DNA from: Streptomyces flavotricini
GTDB lineage: Bacteria > Actinomycetota > Actinomycetes > Streptomycetales > Streptomycetaceae
Assembly: GCF_020639365.1 (NCBI RefSeq)
Contig: NZ_JAINUL010000001.1
Coordinates: 3,374,270 to 3,438,269, forward strand
Direction: 5' to 3'
Length of the DNA: 64,000 bases
This document shows, one piece after another, positions 26,649 to 35,319 of the stretch; the stretch's first letter is position 1; the number at the start of each line of letters is the position of its first letter. Below the pieces are notes generated by a model. The model did no database searches and was not told the origin of the DNA. It saw only the letters and a list, made by a program, of their open reading frames with translations. Position numbers and translations under genes: made by a program.

Positions 26649-26671
26649 AATAAGCATCCCAGATACCTATT
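26649..26671 (+). promoter_or_regulatory. NsrR operator upstream of flavohaemoglobin
   Basis: AATAAGCATCC, C, AGATACCTATT forms an 11-1-11 inverted repeat with 8 of 11 matching positions, 60 bases before the hmp start. It shares the GCATC/GATGC core with the site at 26075. Confidence 0.78.
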
Positions 26672-26731
26672 AGCCGCTCGGCCGCCGCCGACAACCCACC
26701 CGAAGATCCGAAGCATCGAAGAGGAGCCCCC

Positions 26732-27967
26732 ATGCTGTCCGAGAAGTCGACCGAGACCGTACGCGCCACCCTGCCCGCCGTCGGCGCGGCCATCGGCGAC
26801 ATCGCGGACCTCTTCTACACGAAGCTGTTCGCGGCCCACCCCGAGCTGCTCCGCGACCTGTTCAACCGCGGCAACCAGAACGCGGGCCTGCAGAAGCAGG
26901 CCCTCGCCGGCTCCATCGCCGCCTTCGCCACCCACCTCGTCGCCCGCCCGGACACCCGCCCCGACGTGATGCTGCAGCGGATCGCGCACAAGCACGCCTC
27001 CCTCGGCGTCACCCGCGAGCAGTACCCGGTGGTCCACCGCCACCTCTTCGCGGCGATCGCCGAGGTCCTCGGCGAGGCCGTCACCCCGGAGGTGGCCGAG
27101 GCCTGGGACGAGGTCTACTGGCTGATGGCCAACGCCCTGATCGCCATCGAGGAGCGGCTCTACGCCGAGCAGCAGGTCCTCGCCGGCGACGTCTGGCGCG
27201 CCTGGACGGTGGCCGCCCGCGTCGAGGAGACCGCGGACTGCGCCACCTTCCACCTCGCCCCGGCGGACGGCTCCCCGGCCCCTTCCTTCAAGCCGGGCCA
27301 GTACGTCTCGGTCCAGGTCGAACTGGCCGACGGGTCCCGGCAGATACGCCAGTACAGCCTCTCCAGCGCACCCGGCTCCCCCGTCCGCTCGATCACCGTC
27401 AAGCGGGTCCACGGCGAGGGCCCAGACGGCGAGGTCTCGAACCACCTCCACGCCCGGACCGCGACCGGGGACACCCTGCGGGTCTCGGCCCCGTACGGCG
27501 ACTTCGTCCTGCGGGACTCCACCGCGCCGGTCCTGCTCGCCTCGGCCGGGATCGGCTGCACCCCGATGCTGTCGATGCTGGAGCACCTCGCCGACACCGG
27601 CCACGCCGCCCCCGTGACCGTCCTGCACGCAGACCGCTCCCCCGCCGACCACGCACTGCGGGCCGACCACCGGGCCCTGACGCACAAGCTCGCCGACGCC
27701 TCGGCCCGCTTCTGGTACGAGGCCGCCGCCGAGCCGGGCGACGGCGAGGGCCGCCTCGACCTGGCGGACGTACCGCTGGCCCCGGGCACGACGGCGTACC
27801 TGTGCGGGCCGCTCCCCTTCATGCGGGCCGTGCGCGAACAGCTGCTCGCCAAGGGCGTCCCGGCCTCGGACATCCACTACGAGGTGTTCGGCCCGGACCT
27901 GTGGCTGGCCTCGGCCGAGGCCTCCGCACCGACCTCCGGACCGGCCTCGGGATCGGCCTCCGCATAA
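26732..27967 (+). CDS. hmpA: Flavohaemoglobin, nitric oxide dioxygenase
   Basis: Oxidises NO to nitrate with O2 and NAD(P)H. The 411 residues comprise a globin domain (1-140; proximal histidine in QRIAHKHASLGV), then a FAD domain with RQYSLSSAPG and GEVSNHL, and an NAD domain with SAGIGCTPMLSML and AYLCGPLPFM. The C-terminus carries an Ala/Ser/Pro tail (ASAPTSGPASGSASA) beyond the fold. ATG 26732 follows GAGGAGCC by 4 bases. Expression is expected to rise when NsrR loses its cluster. Confidence 0.95.
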   Translation: MLSEKSTETVRATLPAVGAAIGDIADLFYTKLFAAHPELLRDLFNRGNQNAGLQKQALAGSIAAFATHLVARPDTRPDVMLQRIAHKHASLGVTREQYPVVHRHLFAAIAEVLGEAVTPEVAEAWDEVYWLMANALIAIEERLYAEQQVLAGDVWRAWTVAARVEETADCATFHLAPADGSPAPSFKPGQYVSVQVELADGSRQIRQYSLSSAPGSPVRSITVKRVHGEGPDGEVSNHLHARTATGDTLRVSAPYGDFVLRDSTAPVLLASAGIGCTPMLSMLEHLADTGHAAPVTVLHADRSPADHALRADHRALTHKLADASARFWYEAAAEPGDGEGRLDLADVPLAPGTTAYLCGPLPFMRAVREQLLAKGVPASDIHYEVFGPDLWLASAEASAPTSGPASGSASA

Positions 27968-28118
27968 CCCCGTGACGGGTGGGCCGGTCGGGACGAGTGT
28001 CCGGATCGGCTCGCTCGCCGTACGAAAACACTAGCCCGGAGGGGCTGCCTCCACTACACCGGAGAGCAACGAGGTGGACACGCAAGGTGACCATCGCGCA
28101 CCCGGAGAGGAGGCGGCC

Positions 28119-28709
28119 ATGTCCGCACCCATGTCCGCGGACCGGTTCATCGGCGCACTGCGGAACGAGGGCCTGACCGTCGTCGAGGTCGGCGCCTGGC
28201 GCACCCACAACCGCAATCACAAGGGCCCGTGGGGCCCGGTGAACGGGGTGATGATCCACCACACCGTCACGCACGGCACGAAGTTCACCGTCGAGCTCTG
28301 CCGCGACGGGGACGAGGACCTCCCCGGCCCGCTCTGCCACGGCGTGATCACCAAGGACGGCCGGGTCCACCTGGTCGGCTACGGCCGCGCCAACCACGCC
28401 GGGGCGGGCGACTCCGACGTCCTGGCGGCGGTGATCGCGGAGAAGCGGCTCCCTCCGGACCGCCGCGCGAACACCGACGGCAACCGGCACTTCTACGGCT
28501 TCGAGTGCGAGAACCTCGGCGACGGCCACGACCCCTGGCCGGAGGTCCAGCTGGACGCCATGGCCCGTGCGGCGGCGGCCCTGTGCCGGGTCCACGGCTG
28601 GACCGAACGCTCGGTGATCGGCCACCTGGAGTGGCAGCCCGGCAAGATCGACCCGAAGGGCTTCACGATGGACGCGTTCCGCGCCCGGGTGGGAGAGCGC
28701 CTCAAATAA
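28119..28709 (+). CDS. N-acetylmuramoyl-L-alanine amidase-like protein (amidase_2/PGRP)
   Basis: A 196-residue amidase_2-fold protein. NGVMIHHTVTHG (H47/H48) supplies the first zinc ligand; GVITKDGRVHLVGYGRANHAG is the conserved strand-loop, and VIGHLEWQPGKIDPKGF carries the second His and the DP motif. Expected to cleave the lactyl-peptide bond of peptidoglycan. There is no signal peptide, so export would need another route; it may be phage-derived or act at lysis. ATG 28119 is preceded by GGAGAGGAGG, better than the in-frame GTG at 28074. Confidence 0.87.
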   Translation: MSAPMSADRFIGALRNEGLTVVEVGAWRTHNRNHKGPWGPVNGVMIHHTVTHGTKFTVELCRDGDEDLPGPLCHGVITKDGRVHLVGYGRANHAGAGDSDVLAAVIAEKRLPPDRRANTDGNRHFYGFECENLGDGHDPWPEVQLDAMARAAAALCRVHGWTERSVIGHLEWQPGKIDPKGFTMDAFRARVGERLK

Positions 28710-28750
28710 GAGGGTTGACGCCGGGAAGATCCACGGGCTTCCCTGATCCG

Positions 28751-29233
28751 ATGACCGATGATCTACGAATCGAACGGGTGGCTGACGAAGCGTCCCTGCA
28801 GGACTGGCGCCACGTCCACAACCTGATCGTTCCCCCGGACGCCCTCACCCTGGACGAGGTGCGCGAGCGGGCCGGGCGCCACCTCCTGGACGTCGCGTAC
28901 GCGGGGGACGTGCTCGTCGGCTGCACGACCGTGCGGCGGCCCACGGCCGACGCCCCGTCGGTGGCCACCGTGATCGCCCGGATCCTGCCCGCCCACCGCG
29001 GGCAGGGCTTCGGCTCCGCGCTCTACGCCCACGGCCTCGCCGAGGCGCGTGCCCTCGTCCCGGCCCCCGCCACGATCGAGACGATCGTCCTGGCCTCCAA
29101 CGCATCCGGCCTGCGCTTCGCGCAGTCGCGCGGCTTCACGGAATCCGACCGCTACACCCTCGGCGGCGCGACGGTCCCGTACGTCCACCTCCGCCTCCCG
29201 GCCGGCGGCGCGGGGCGGACAATGGGTGGGTGA
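28751..29233 (+). CDS. GNAT-family N-acetyltransferase
   Basis: A 160-residue acetyltransferase; motif A is ARILPAHRGQGFGSALYAHG (about 77-96), with RxxGxG/A intact, and the C-terminal SNASGLRFAQSRGF is motif B. The substrate is unknown. Its stop overlaps the GTG start of the next gene by 4 bases, so it is coupled to the D-cysteine desulfhydrase-like gene, possibly acting in the same pathway. ATG 28751 lies 41 bases after the amidase stop. Confidence 0.87.
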   Translation: MTDDLRIERVADEASLQDWRHVHNLIVPPDALTLDEVRERAGRHLLDVAYAGDVLVGCTTVRRPTADAPSVATVIARILPAHRGQGFGSALYAHGLAEARALVPAPATIETIVLASNASGLRFAQSRGFTESDRYTLGGATVPYVHLRLPAGGAGRTMGG

Positions 29234-30138
29234 ACCACTCCCCTGACCTCGGCTCGATCCTGCGGCCCCGGCCGGCTTCGCCGGTCGTGGAGGTGGAGGA
29301 CGAGCGGTTCGGGCGGTACGGGGTGCGGTTGCTGGCGAAGCGCGACGACCTGGTCCATCCCGAGCTGCCCGGGAACAAGTGGCGCAAGCTCGCGCCGAAT
29401 CTGCGGGCCGCCGTCGAGGGCGGCTTCCCCGGGCTCGCCACGTTCGGCGGGGCGTACTCCAACCATCTGCGGGCCACCGCGGCCGCCGGGCGGCTGCTGG
29501 GGATGGCGACCGTCGGGATCGTCCGGGGCGACGAACTCGCGGGGCGGCCGCTCAACGACTCGCTCGCGCGGTGCGCGGCGGACGGGATGCGGCTCCACTT
29601 CGTCACGCGTGCGGAGTACCGGCGCAAGGCCGAGTCCGAAGTGCTGGGGCGGATGCTGGCGGAGGCCGGGGCGGGGTCCTCGTACGTCGTCCCCGAGGGC
29701 GGGAGCAATGCGCTCGCGCTGGAGGGGTGCGCGGAGCTGGGGCGCGAGCTGCGGGGCGTGTCGGACGTGGTCGCCGTGGCCTGCGGTACGGGCGGCACGC
29801 TGGCCGGGCTCGCGGCGGGACTGGGGCCGGGGCAGCGGGCGCTGGGCGTGCCCGTACTGGCGGGTGGGTTCCTGGGGGCGGAGATACGTTCCCTCCAGGA
29901 GGCGGCCTTCGGCGGACCGGCCGGGGCGTGGAGCCTGGCGGAGGGGTTCCACCACGGCGGCTACGCCCGCGTACCCGCACGGCTGGAGGCGTTCGCCGCG
30001 GATTTCGGGGAGCGGCACGGATTCCCCGTCGAGCGCGTCTACGTGGCCAAACTGCTGTGGGCCCTGGCGGCGCTCGCGGAATCGGGCGCCTTCCCCCCGG
30101 GCACGACCCTGACGGCCGTCGTCACCGGCCGCCCATAA
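29230..30138 (+). CDS. PLP-dependent 1-aminocyclopropane-1-carboxylate deaminase / D-cysteine desulfhydrase
   Basis: A 302-residue fold-type II PLP enzyme. PGNKWRKLAPNL holds the Schiff-base lysine, FGGAYSNHLRA the substrate loop, and CGTGGTLAGL the phosphate-binding loop. The family either deaminates ACC or splits D-cysteine to pyruvate, H2S and ammonia; the residues that separate the two cannot be judged here. GTG 29230 overlaps the acetyltransferase stop by 4 bases. Confidence 0.9.
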   Translation: MNHSPDLGSILRPRPASPVVEVEDERFGRYGVRLLAKRDDLVHPELPGNKWRKLAPNLRAAVEGGFPGLATFGGAYSNHLRATAAAGRLLGMATVGIVRGDELAGRPLNDSLARCAADGMRLHFVTRAEYRRKAESEVLGRMLAEAGAGSSYVVPEGGSNALALEGCAELGRELRGVSDVVAVACGTGGTLAGLAAGLGPGQRALGVPVLAGGFLGAEIRSLQEAAFGGPAGAWSLAEGFHHGGYARVPARLEAFAADFGERHGFPVERVYVAKLLWALAALAESGAFPPGTTLTAVVTGRP

Positions 30139-30203
30139 CGGTCGTCCGTCAGCGGCCGCCCATGACGGTCGGTGCGTCCGCCCCGTCCCCCCGCACGCGC
30201 GAG

Positions 30204-31781
30204 TCAGGCCGCTTCCTCGCGGTAGGCCGCCGCCTCCTCCAGGTCCAGTCTGCGCAGGAGGCTGCGGAGCATTTCGTCGTCGATGCGGCGGTCGTCACGG
30301 AGGTGCACGAAGACCTCGCGTTCGGCCGCGATCATCTCCCGGGCCAGGCGGCGGTAGACGTCGTCCGCCGATTCACCCGTGACCGGGTTGACCTCGCCCA
30401 GCCGCTCCCAGACCGCGTTGCGGCGGCGCTCCATGACCGTGCGCAGCCGCTCCGCAAGCGGCGGCGGCAGCGCGTTCTCCGGTTCCGCCAGCAGCTCCGC
30501 CAGCCGGTCCTCCGCCGAGCGCGAGGCCTCGTTCTGGGCCTGGGCCTCCGCCAGGGTCTCCGCCTGCGCGTCCCGCTGCGGCAGCCGCAGCAGCCGGATC
30601 AGCGGCGGCAGCGTCAGCCCCTGCACCACGAGCGTGCCGATCACCGTCGTGAAGGTCAGGAAGAGGATCAGGTTCCGGTGCGGCACGCTGATCGGCACCG
30701 AGAAGGCGATCGCCAGCGAGACCACCCCGCGCATCCCCGCCCAGCCGACGACCACCGGCGACTTCCAGCTGATGTCCGGCTCCCGTGTCCGGATCCGCTC
30801 CGACAGCCGCGGCACGAACGTCGCCGGGAACACCCACACGAAGCGGGCCACCACCACCGCCACGAACACCACCAGCGCGTACCAGGCCGCGTCCCAGCCC
30901 TCGTACTCGGCGAGCCCCTTGAGGACCACCGGCAGCTGGAGGCCGATCAGGGCGAAGACCACCGACTCCAGGATGAAGGCGACCATCCGCCACACCGCCT
31001 CCTCCTGGAGCCGGGTCGCGAAGTCGACCTGCCAGTTCCGGTGCCCCAGGTACAGGGCGACCACGACCACGGCGAGCACGCCCGAGGCGTGCACCCGCTC
31101 GGCCGCCGCGTACGCCACGAACGGGATCAGCAGCGACAGGGTGTTCTGCAGCAGCGGCTCCCGCAGCCGCTTGCGCAGGTGGTGGATCGGCACCATCAGC
31201 ACCAGGCCGACGCCGACGCCGCCCACCGAGGCCAGCAGGAACTCCGCGATCCCGCCCGCCCAGCCGGCGCTCGCCCCGACCGCCGCCGCCAGCGCGACCT
31301 TGTACGCGGTGATCGCGGTGGCGTCGTTCACCAGGGACTCGCCCTGCAGGATGGTCGTGATCCGGTTCGGCAGCCCCAGCTTGCGGGCGATCGCCGTCGC
31401 CGCCACCGCGTCGGGCGGCGCGATCACCGCGCCCAGCACCAGCGCCACCGGCAGCGAGAGCGCCGGCACCGCCAGGTACGCCACGTACCCGACGGCGACC
31501 GTCGCGAAGAGCACGTACCCGACCGACAGCAGCGCCACGGGCCGGATGTTCGCGCGCAGGTCCAGGTACGAGCTGTCCACCGCGGCCGTGTACAGCAGCG
31601 GCGGGAGCAGCAGCGGCAGCACGATGTGCGGGTCCAGGGCGTACGAGGGTACGCCCGGGACGTACGCGGCCATCAGACCGGCGGCGACCAGCAGCAGGGG
31701 CGCGGGTACCCGGGTCCACCGGGCGGCCCCGGCAACGACCGCGCTGCCCGCCACCAGCGCCACCAGCGGCAATACCTCCAT
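30204..31781 (-). CDS. Na+/H+ antiporter (CPA1 family)
   Basis: A 525-residue transporter exchanging sodium for protons. About 11-12 hydrophobic helices fill residues 1-400, including the ion-binding APPDAVAATAIARKLG and GESLVNDATAI segments. The C-terminal ~120 residues are a soluble, charged regulatory tail (VMERRRNAVWERLGEVN). ATG 31781 is the start of the first helix. It is divergent, 76 bases away, from a UBP-type zinc-finger gene. Confidence 0.93.
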   Translation of the reverse strand: MEVLPLVALVAGSAVVAGAARWTRVPAPLLLVAAGLMAAYVPGVPSYALDPHIVLPLLLPPLLYTAAVDSSYLDLRANIRPVALLSVGYVLFATVAVGYVAYLAVPALSLPVALVLGAVIAPPDAVAATAIARKLGLPNRITTILQGESLVNDATAITAYKVALAAAVGASAGWAGGIAEFLLASVGGVGVGLVLMVPIHHLRKRLREPLLQNTLSLLIPFVAYAAAERVHASGVLAVVVVALYLGHRNWQVDFATRLQEEAVWRMVAFILESVVFALIGLQLPVVLKGLAEYEGWDAAWYALVVFVAVVVARFVWVFPATFVPRLSERIRTREPDISWKSPVVVGWAGMRGVVSLAIAFSVPISVPHRNLILFLTFTTVIGTLVVQGLTLPPLIRLLRLPQRDAQAETLAEAQAQNEASRSAEDRLAELLAEPENALPPPLAERLRTVMERRRNAVWERLGEVNPVTGESADDVYRRLAREMIAAEREVFVHLRDDRRIDDEMLRSLLRRLDLEEAAAYREEAA

Positions 31782-31857
31782 CGAAGATCCATCCTCGCTC
31801 GTCGTCGCTGACCGGCATGTCGTCCTGAGGCGCCCGCACGTCAGTACGCTGGCCATC

Positions 31858-32118
31858 ATGAGCGAGTGCACCCACGTTGCCGAACTGCCGCGCCCCGAGC
31901 CCGTCCCGAGTGCCCTGACATGCTCCGAATGTCTGGTGCTGGGCAGCCACCCGGTGCAGTTGCGGATGTGCCTGGAGTGCGGGTACGTGGCATGCTGCGA
32001 TTCCTCCCCGCACCGGCATGCCACCGCGCACCACCAGAGCACCGGCCATCCGGTCATGCGGAGCTTCGAGCCGGGCGAGACCTGGCGGTGGTGTTATCCC
32101 GACGGTTCGATCGTCTGA
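31858..32118 (+). CDS. UBP-type zinc-finger protein
   Basis: An 86-residue protein that is essentially one ZnF-UBP module: Cys4/His6, C22-SE-C25, C38-LE-C41, C46, then HRHATAHH, GHPV and the final WRWCYPDG. In eukaryotes this fold grips the free C-terminus of ubiquitin, and the aromatic/Asp end is retained. Bacterial members have no known ligand. In several actinobacteria the module is associated with CPA1 antiporters; here the genes are divergent neighbours, which suggests a regulatory role. ATG 31858. Confidence 0.92.
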   Translation: MSECTHVAELPRPEPVPSALTCSECLVLGSHPVQLRMCLECGYVACCDSSPHRHATAHHQSTGHPVMRSFEPGETWRWCYPDGSIV

Positions 32119-32322
32119 GGCGGGGTAGGTCAACCCTCCGCCGGTTCCCCTGATTTGGGCCCGCAGACCCCTAGCCACTGTGCGTACCCGAGGGCATACC
32201 ATCAGTCACCGGCCGTAGGCGGGGGTACCTGGAACGGGCCCCATGAGGGGTGCCGCGACACGATCGCCCGGATCGCGATAGCGTCACCGGCGAACAGAGC
32301 TCGTACCACCTTGGAGGTGAGG

Positions 32323-32736
32323 GTGTCCCAGATCGCAGGCGAGCCCGGGACCCAGGACTTCGTGGAAGTCCGGCTGCCCGCTGCGGGTGCCTACCTGTCG
32401 GTGCTGCGAACGGCCACGGCCGGTCTCGCGGCACGTTTGGACTTCACCCTCGACGAGATCGAGGACCTCCGCATCGCGGTGGACGAGGCCTGCGCGATCC
32501 TGCTTCAACAGGCCGTGCCGGGCTCCGTCCTCAGCTGCGTGTTCCGGTTGGTCGACGACTCGCTGGAGGTGACGGTCTCCGCACCGACCACGGACGGACG
32601 TGCGCCCGAGCGCGACACGTTCGCCTGGACCGTCCTGTCGGCGCTGGCCGGCAAGGTCGAGTCCACGGTCGAGGCGGACCGGACGGTGAGCATCAGCCTC
32701 TACAAACAGCGCGGCGCGGGTCCAGGCCCGGCGTGA
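32323..32736 (+). CDS. RsbW-type anti-sigma factor (GHKL ATPase)
   Basis: A 137-residue serine kinase-type anti-sigma factor. EDLRIAVDEACAILLQQ is the N-box that binds Mg-ATP; the G1 box is degenerate, as in many Streptomyces RsbW paralogues. It should hold the next gene's sigma factor inactive until an anti-anti-sigma factor competes. GTG 32323 follows GGAGGTGAG. Its stop overlaps a GTG of the sigma gene by 4 bases, so the two are made in step. Confidence 0.9.
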   Translation: MSQIAGEPGTQDFVEVRLPAAGAYLSVLRTATAGLAARLDFTLDEIEDLRIAVDEACAILLQQAVPGSVLSCVFRLVDDSLEVTVSAPTTDGRAPERDTFAWTVLSALAGKVESTVEADRTVSISLYKQRGAGPGPA

Positions 32737-33791
32737 GCGGCGGGGAGATCCCGGTGCGGGGCGGGGATCGGCCCCGGGTACTGCACGAGGTCGACGGCGG
32801 CATCCCGGAGCAGCAGCACGCCCGGCCGCACCCGGCTGACGCGGATGCGGAATACGGCTTTTTGGACTCGGCGGAGCGACGGGCGGGCCCTATGAGCGAG
32901 AACCAGCACGAAGAACCACACGTCTCACAACCACCCGGGGTCGCTGCCACGACCCCGGACACGGAACCGGAACCGGTGGGGGGACAGCCGGAGGCGGACA
33001 CGCCACTGCCGCCTGCGCCCCCGGTGCTGCCCGATCCGCGCGACCGCAGCGGCGCGCGGGCCCTGTTCATCGAGCTGCGGGCGCTGCCCGACGGCTCGGT
33101 GGAGAAGGCGGAGCTGCGCAACCGGCTCGTGCGGATGCACCTGCCGCTGGTCGAGCACCTCGCCCGGCGGTTCCGCAACCGCGGTGAGCCGCTGGACGAC
33201 CTGACCCAGGTCGCCACCATCGGCCTGATCAAGTCGGTGGACCGCTTCGACCCGGACCGCGGGGTCGAGTTCTCCACGTACGCGACGCCCACCGTGGTCG
33301 GCGAGATCAAGCGGCACTTCCGCGACAAGGGCTGGGCCGTACGCGTGCCGCGGCGCCTGCAGGAGCTGCGGCTCTCGCTGACCACGGCCACGGCGGAGCT
33401 GTCCCAGCAGCACGGCCGCTCCCCCACCGTGCACGAGCTCGCGGAACGGCTCGGGATCTCCGAGGAGGAGGTGCTGGAGGGACTGGAATCGGCCAATGCC
33501 TACAGCACGCTCTCCCTCGACGTCCCGGACACCGACGACGAGTCGCCGGCGGTGGCGGACACGCTGGGCGCGGAGGACGAGGCGCTGGAGGGCGTCGAGT
33601 ACCGGGAGTCGCTCAAGCCGCTCCTGGAGGGGCTGCCCCCGCGGGAGAAGCGGATCCTGCTGCTGCGGTTCTTCGGCAACATGACCCAGTCGCAGATCGC
33701 ACAGGAGGTCGGCATCTCCCAGATGCACGTCTCCCGGCTGCTGGCCCGCACCCTGGCCCAGCTGCGCGAGAAGCTCCTCGTCGAGGAGTAG
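32733..33791 (+). CDS. SigF/SigB-type alternative RNA polymerase sigma factor
   Basis: A group 3 sigma factor. RMHLPLVEHLARRFRNRG with LDDLTQVATIGLIKSVDRFD is region 2, VPRRLQELRLSLTTATAEL region 3, and LLRFFGNMTQSQIAQEVGISQMHVSRLLAR region 4 of SigB/SigF type. The GTG at 32733 overlaps the anti-sigma stop (GTGA) and gives 352 residues with a 53-residue disordered, acidic N-terminal extension. The first internal ATG, 32892 (299 residues), has a poor ribosome site. Either start is possible; coupling makes 32733 more likely. Confidence 0.9.
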   Translation: MSGGEIPVRGGDRPRVLHEVDGGIPEQQHARPHPADADAEYGFLDSAERRAGPMSENQHEEPHVSQPPGVAATTPDTEPEPVGGQPEADTPLPPAPPVLPDPRDRSGARALFIELRALPDGSVEKAELRNRLVRMHLPLVEHLARRFRNRGEPLDDLTQVATIGLIKSVDRFDPDRGVEFSTYATPTVVGEIKRHFRDKGWAVRVPRRLQELRLSLTTATAELSQQHGRSPTVHELAERLGISEEEVLEGLESANAYSTLSLDVPDTDDESPAVADTLGAEDEALEGVEYRESLKPLLEGLPPREKRILLLRFFGNMTQSQIAQEVGISQMHVSRLLARTLAQLREKLLVEE

Positions 33792-33804
33792 GAACGGAAA
33801 CGGG

Positions 33805-34242
33805 CTATCGGGTCTGCTCGCCGGGCCCGATTCCCAGCGCCTCGGTCGCCGTCGGGTTCACCAGCAGGGCCGAGACGGCCACCGCGGCCACGGCCAGCGC
33901 CACGGCGGCGGCGATCATCGCCCCGCCCGTGGAGTACAGGGTCCAGGCCACCGGCAGCGCCATCAGCTGGGTGATCAGCGCGGGCCCGCGGCTCCAGCGC
34001 CGGCCCAGCCGCAGCCCGCGGGCCGCGACCAGCGGCAGCGCGGCGAGCAGGAACAGCGTGATCCCGCCGGTCTCGGCCTGCTGCGGGGAGTCGGGGTCGC
34101 CGGCGATGCCCACGAACAGCATGTACGCGCCGAGGCCGGCCAGGGCCAGCCCCTCCAGCGCGGTCAGCGCGGCGGCGGCGGTGAGCCGCCGGGGCAGCGG
34201 GGCGGTCGGCTGGGCCGGGGCGGGGGTGGGCTTCGTACTCAC
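33805..34242 (-). CDS. Small integral membrane protein
   Basis: A 145-residue protein with about four hydrophobic helices (LTALEGLALAGLGAYMLFVG, GGITLFLLAALPLVAARGL, LITQLMALPVAWTLY and a final Ala/Val-rich one) and a polar Pro-rich N-terminus. No family with a known function is recognised. GTG 34242 begins the protein 84 bases from the divergent diacylglycerol-kinase gene; the 3' end is 13 bases from the convergent sigma-factor gene. Confidence 0.8.
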   Translation of the reverse strand: MSTKPTPAPAQPTAPLPRRLTAAAALTALEGLALAGLGAYMLFVGIAGDPDSPQQAETGGITLFLLAALPLVAARGLRLGRRWSRGPALITQLMALPVAWTLYSTGGAMIAAAVALAVAAVAVSALLVNPTATEALGIGPGEQTR

Positions 34243-34326
34243 CCCAGCAGGGTAGCCGCGCCCCCTCGGTCCCGTACGGGACGGGCAGTATGGGCGGCGT
34301 CCGTACGGGTCGGTAGGCTGGCGGTC

Positions 34327-35292
34327 ATGCGTGCACTTCTCGTGGCCAATCCAGCAGCAACGACCACCAGTGCGCGCACGCGCGACGTCCTCACCCACGC
34401 CCTGGCCAGCGAGATGAAGCTGGAGGCGGTGACCACCGAGTACCGGGGGCACGCCCGGGACCTGGGCCGCAGGGCGGCCGAGCACGGCATCGACCTCGTG
34501 GTGGCGCTCGGCGGGGACGGCACCGTCAACGAGGTGGTCAACGGACTGCTGCACAACGGGCCGGACCCGGAACGGCTGCCGCGGCTGGCGGTGGTCCCCG
34601 GCGGCTCGACCAACGTGTTCGCCCGCGCGCTCGGACTGCCCAACGACGCGGTCGAGGCGACCGGCGCCCTGCTCGACGCGCTGCGGGAGCAGCGCGAGCG
34701 GACGGTGGGGCTCGGGCTGGCGGCCGGCACTCCGGGCACGGAGGACGAGTCGGTTCCGGCGCGCTGGTTCACCTTCTGCGCGGGCTTCGGTTTCGACGCG
34801 GGGGTGGTGGGCCGGGTCGAGCAGCAGCGGGAGCGCGGCAAGCGTTCGACGCACGCCCTGTATGTACGACAGCTGATGCGCCAGTTCTGGGAGGAGCCGA
34901 ACCGGCGCCACGGCGCGGTGACGCTGGAGCGTCCCGGCGCGGATCCCGTGACGGATCTGGTGCTGTCGATAGTCTGCAACACCTCGCCGTGGACGTATCT
35001 GGGCAATCGCCCGATTTACGCCTCCCCGGAGGCGTCGTTCGATACTGCGCTTGACGTATTGGCACTCAACCGTTTGTCAACTCCGACCGTCGCCCGCTAC
35101 GCGACACAGCTCCTGACCTCGACTCCTGAGCGCGGCCCGCGCGGCAAGCACGCGGTGTCTCTGCACGATCTGACGGACTTCACCTTGCATTCGAAGGTTC
35201 CCCTTCCGTTCCAGATGGACGGAGACCACCTCGGTCTGCGCACCAGCGTTCGGTTCACAGGCGTACGCCGGGCACTGCGTGTGATTGTGTGA
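34327..35292 (+). CDS. Diacylglycerol/lipid kinase family protein
   Basis: A 321-residue lipid kinase-like protein. VVALGGDGTVNEVVNGLL is the GGDGT active-site motif, NPAATTTSART is the N-terminal phosphate-binding loop, and VVPGGSTNVFARALGLP follows, as in DgkB/YegS. It probably phosphorylates diacylglycerol or a related membrane lipid. The start ATG 34327 is 84 bases from the divergent membrane-protein gene, and a hairpin overlaps its stop. Confidence 0.93.
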   Translation: MRALLVANPAATTTSARTRDVLTHALASEMKLEAVTTEYRGHARDLGRRAAEHGIDLVVALGGDGTVNEVVNGLLHNGPDPERLPRLAVVPGGSTNVFARALGLPNDAVEATGALLDALREQRERTVGLGLAAGTPGTEDESVPARWFTFCAGFGFDAGVVGRVEQQRERGKRSTHALYVRQLMRQFWEEPNRRHGAVTLERPGADPVTDLVLSIVCNTSPWTYLGNRPIYASPEASFDTALDVLALNRLSTPTVARYATQLLTSTPERGPRGKHAVSLHDLTDFTLHSKVPLPFQMDGDHLGLRTSVRFTGVRRALRVIV

Positions 35293-35319
35293 GTGGAAGG
35301 GCCTAAAGTCCTTTCACTC
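35291..35319 (+). terminator. Hairpin overlapping the stop of the lipid kinase gene
   Basis: GAGTGGAAGG (35291-35300) pairs with CCTTTCACTC (35310-35319) with one G-U. It starts inside the stop codon region and may end that transcript before the wblE leader. Confidence 0.55.

Noticed and set aside
30127..30171. Tandem imperfect repeat GGCCGCCCATAACGGTCG / GGCCGCCCATGACGGTCG after the desulfhydrase-like gene
   Set aside because: Only two copies of 18 bases; looks like a small local duplication of the gene end, not an element or CRISPR.
29379..31811. Rightward open frame of 810 codons across the D-cysteine desulfhydrase-like and antiporter genes
   Set aside because: It reads through two real genes in other frames, with His/Arg/Gln-rich low-complexity product and no family signature.
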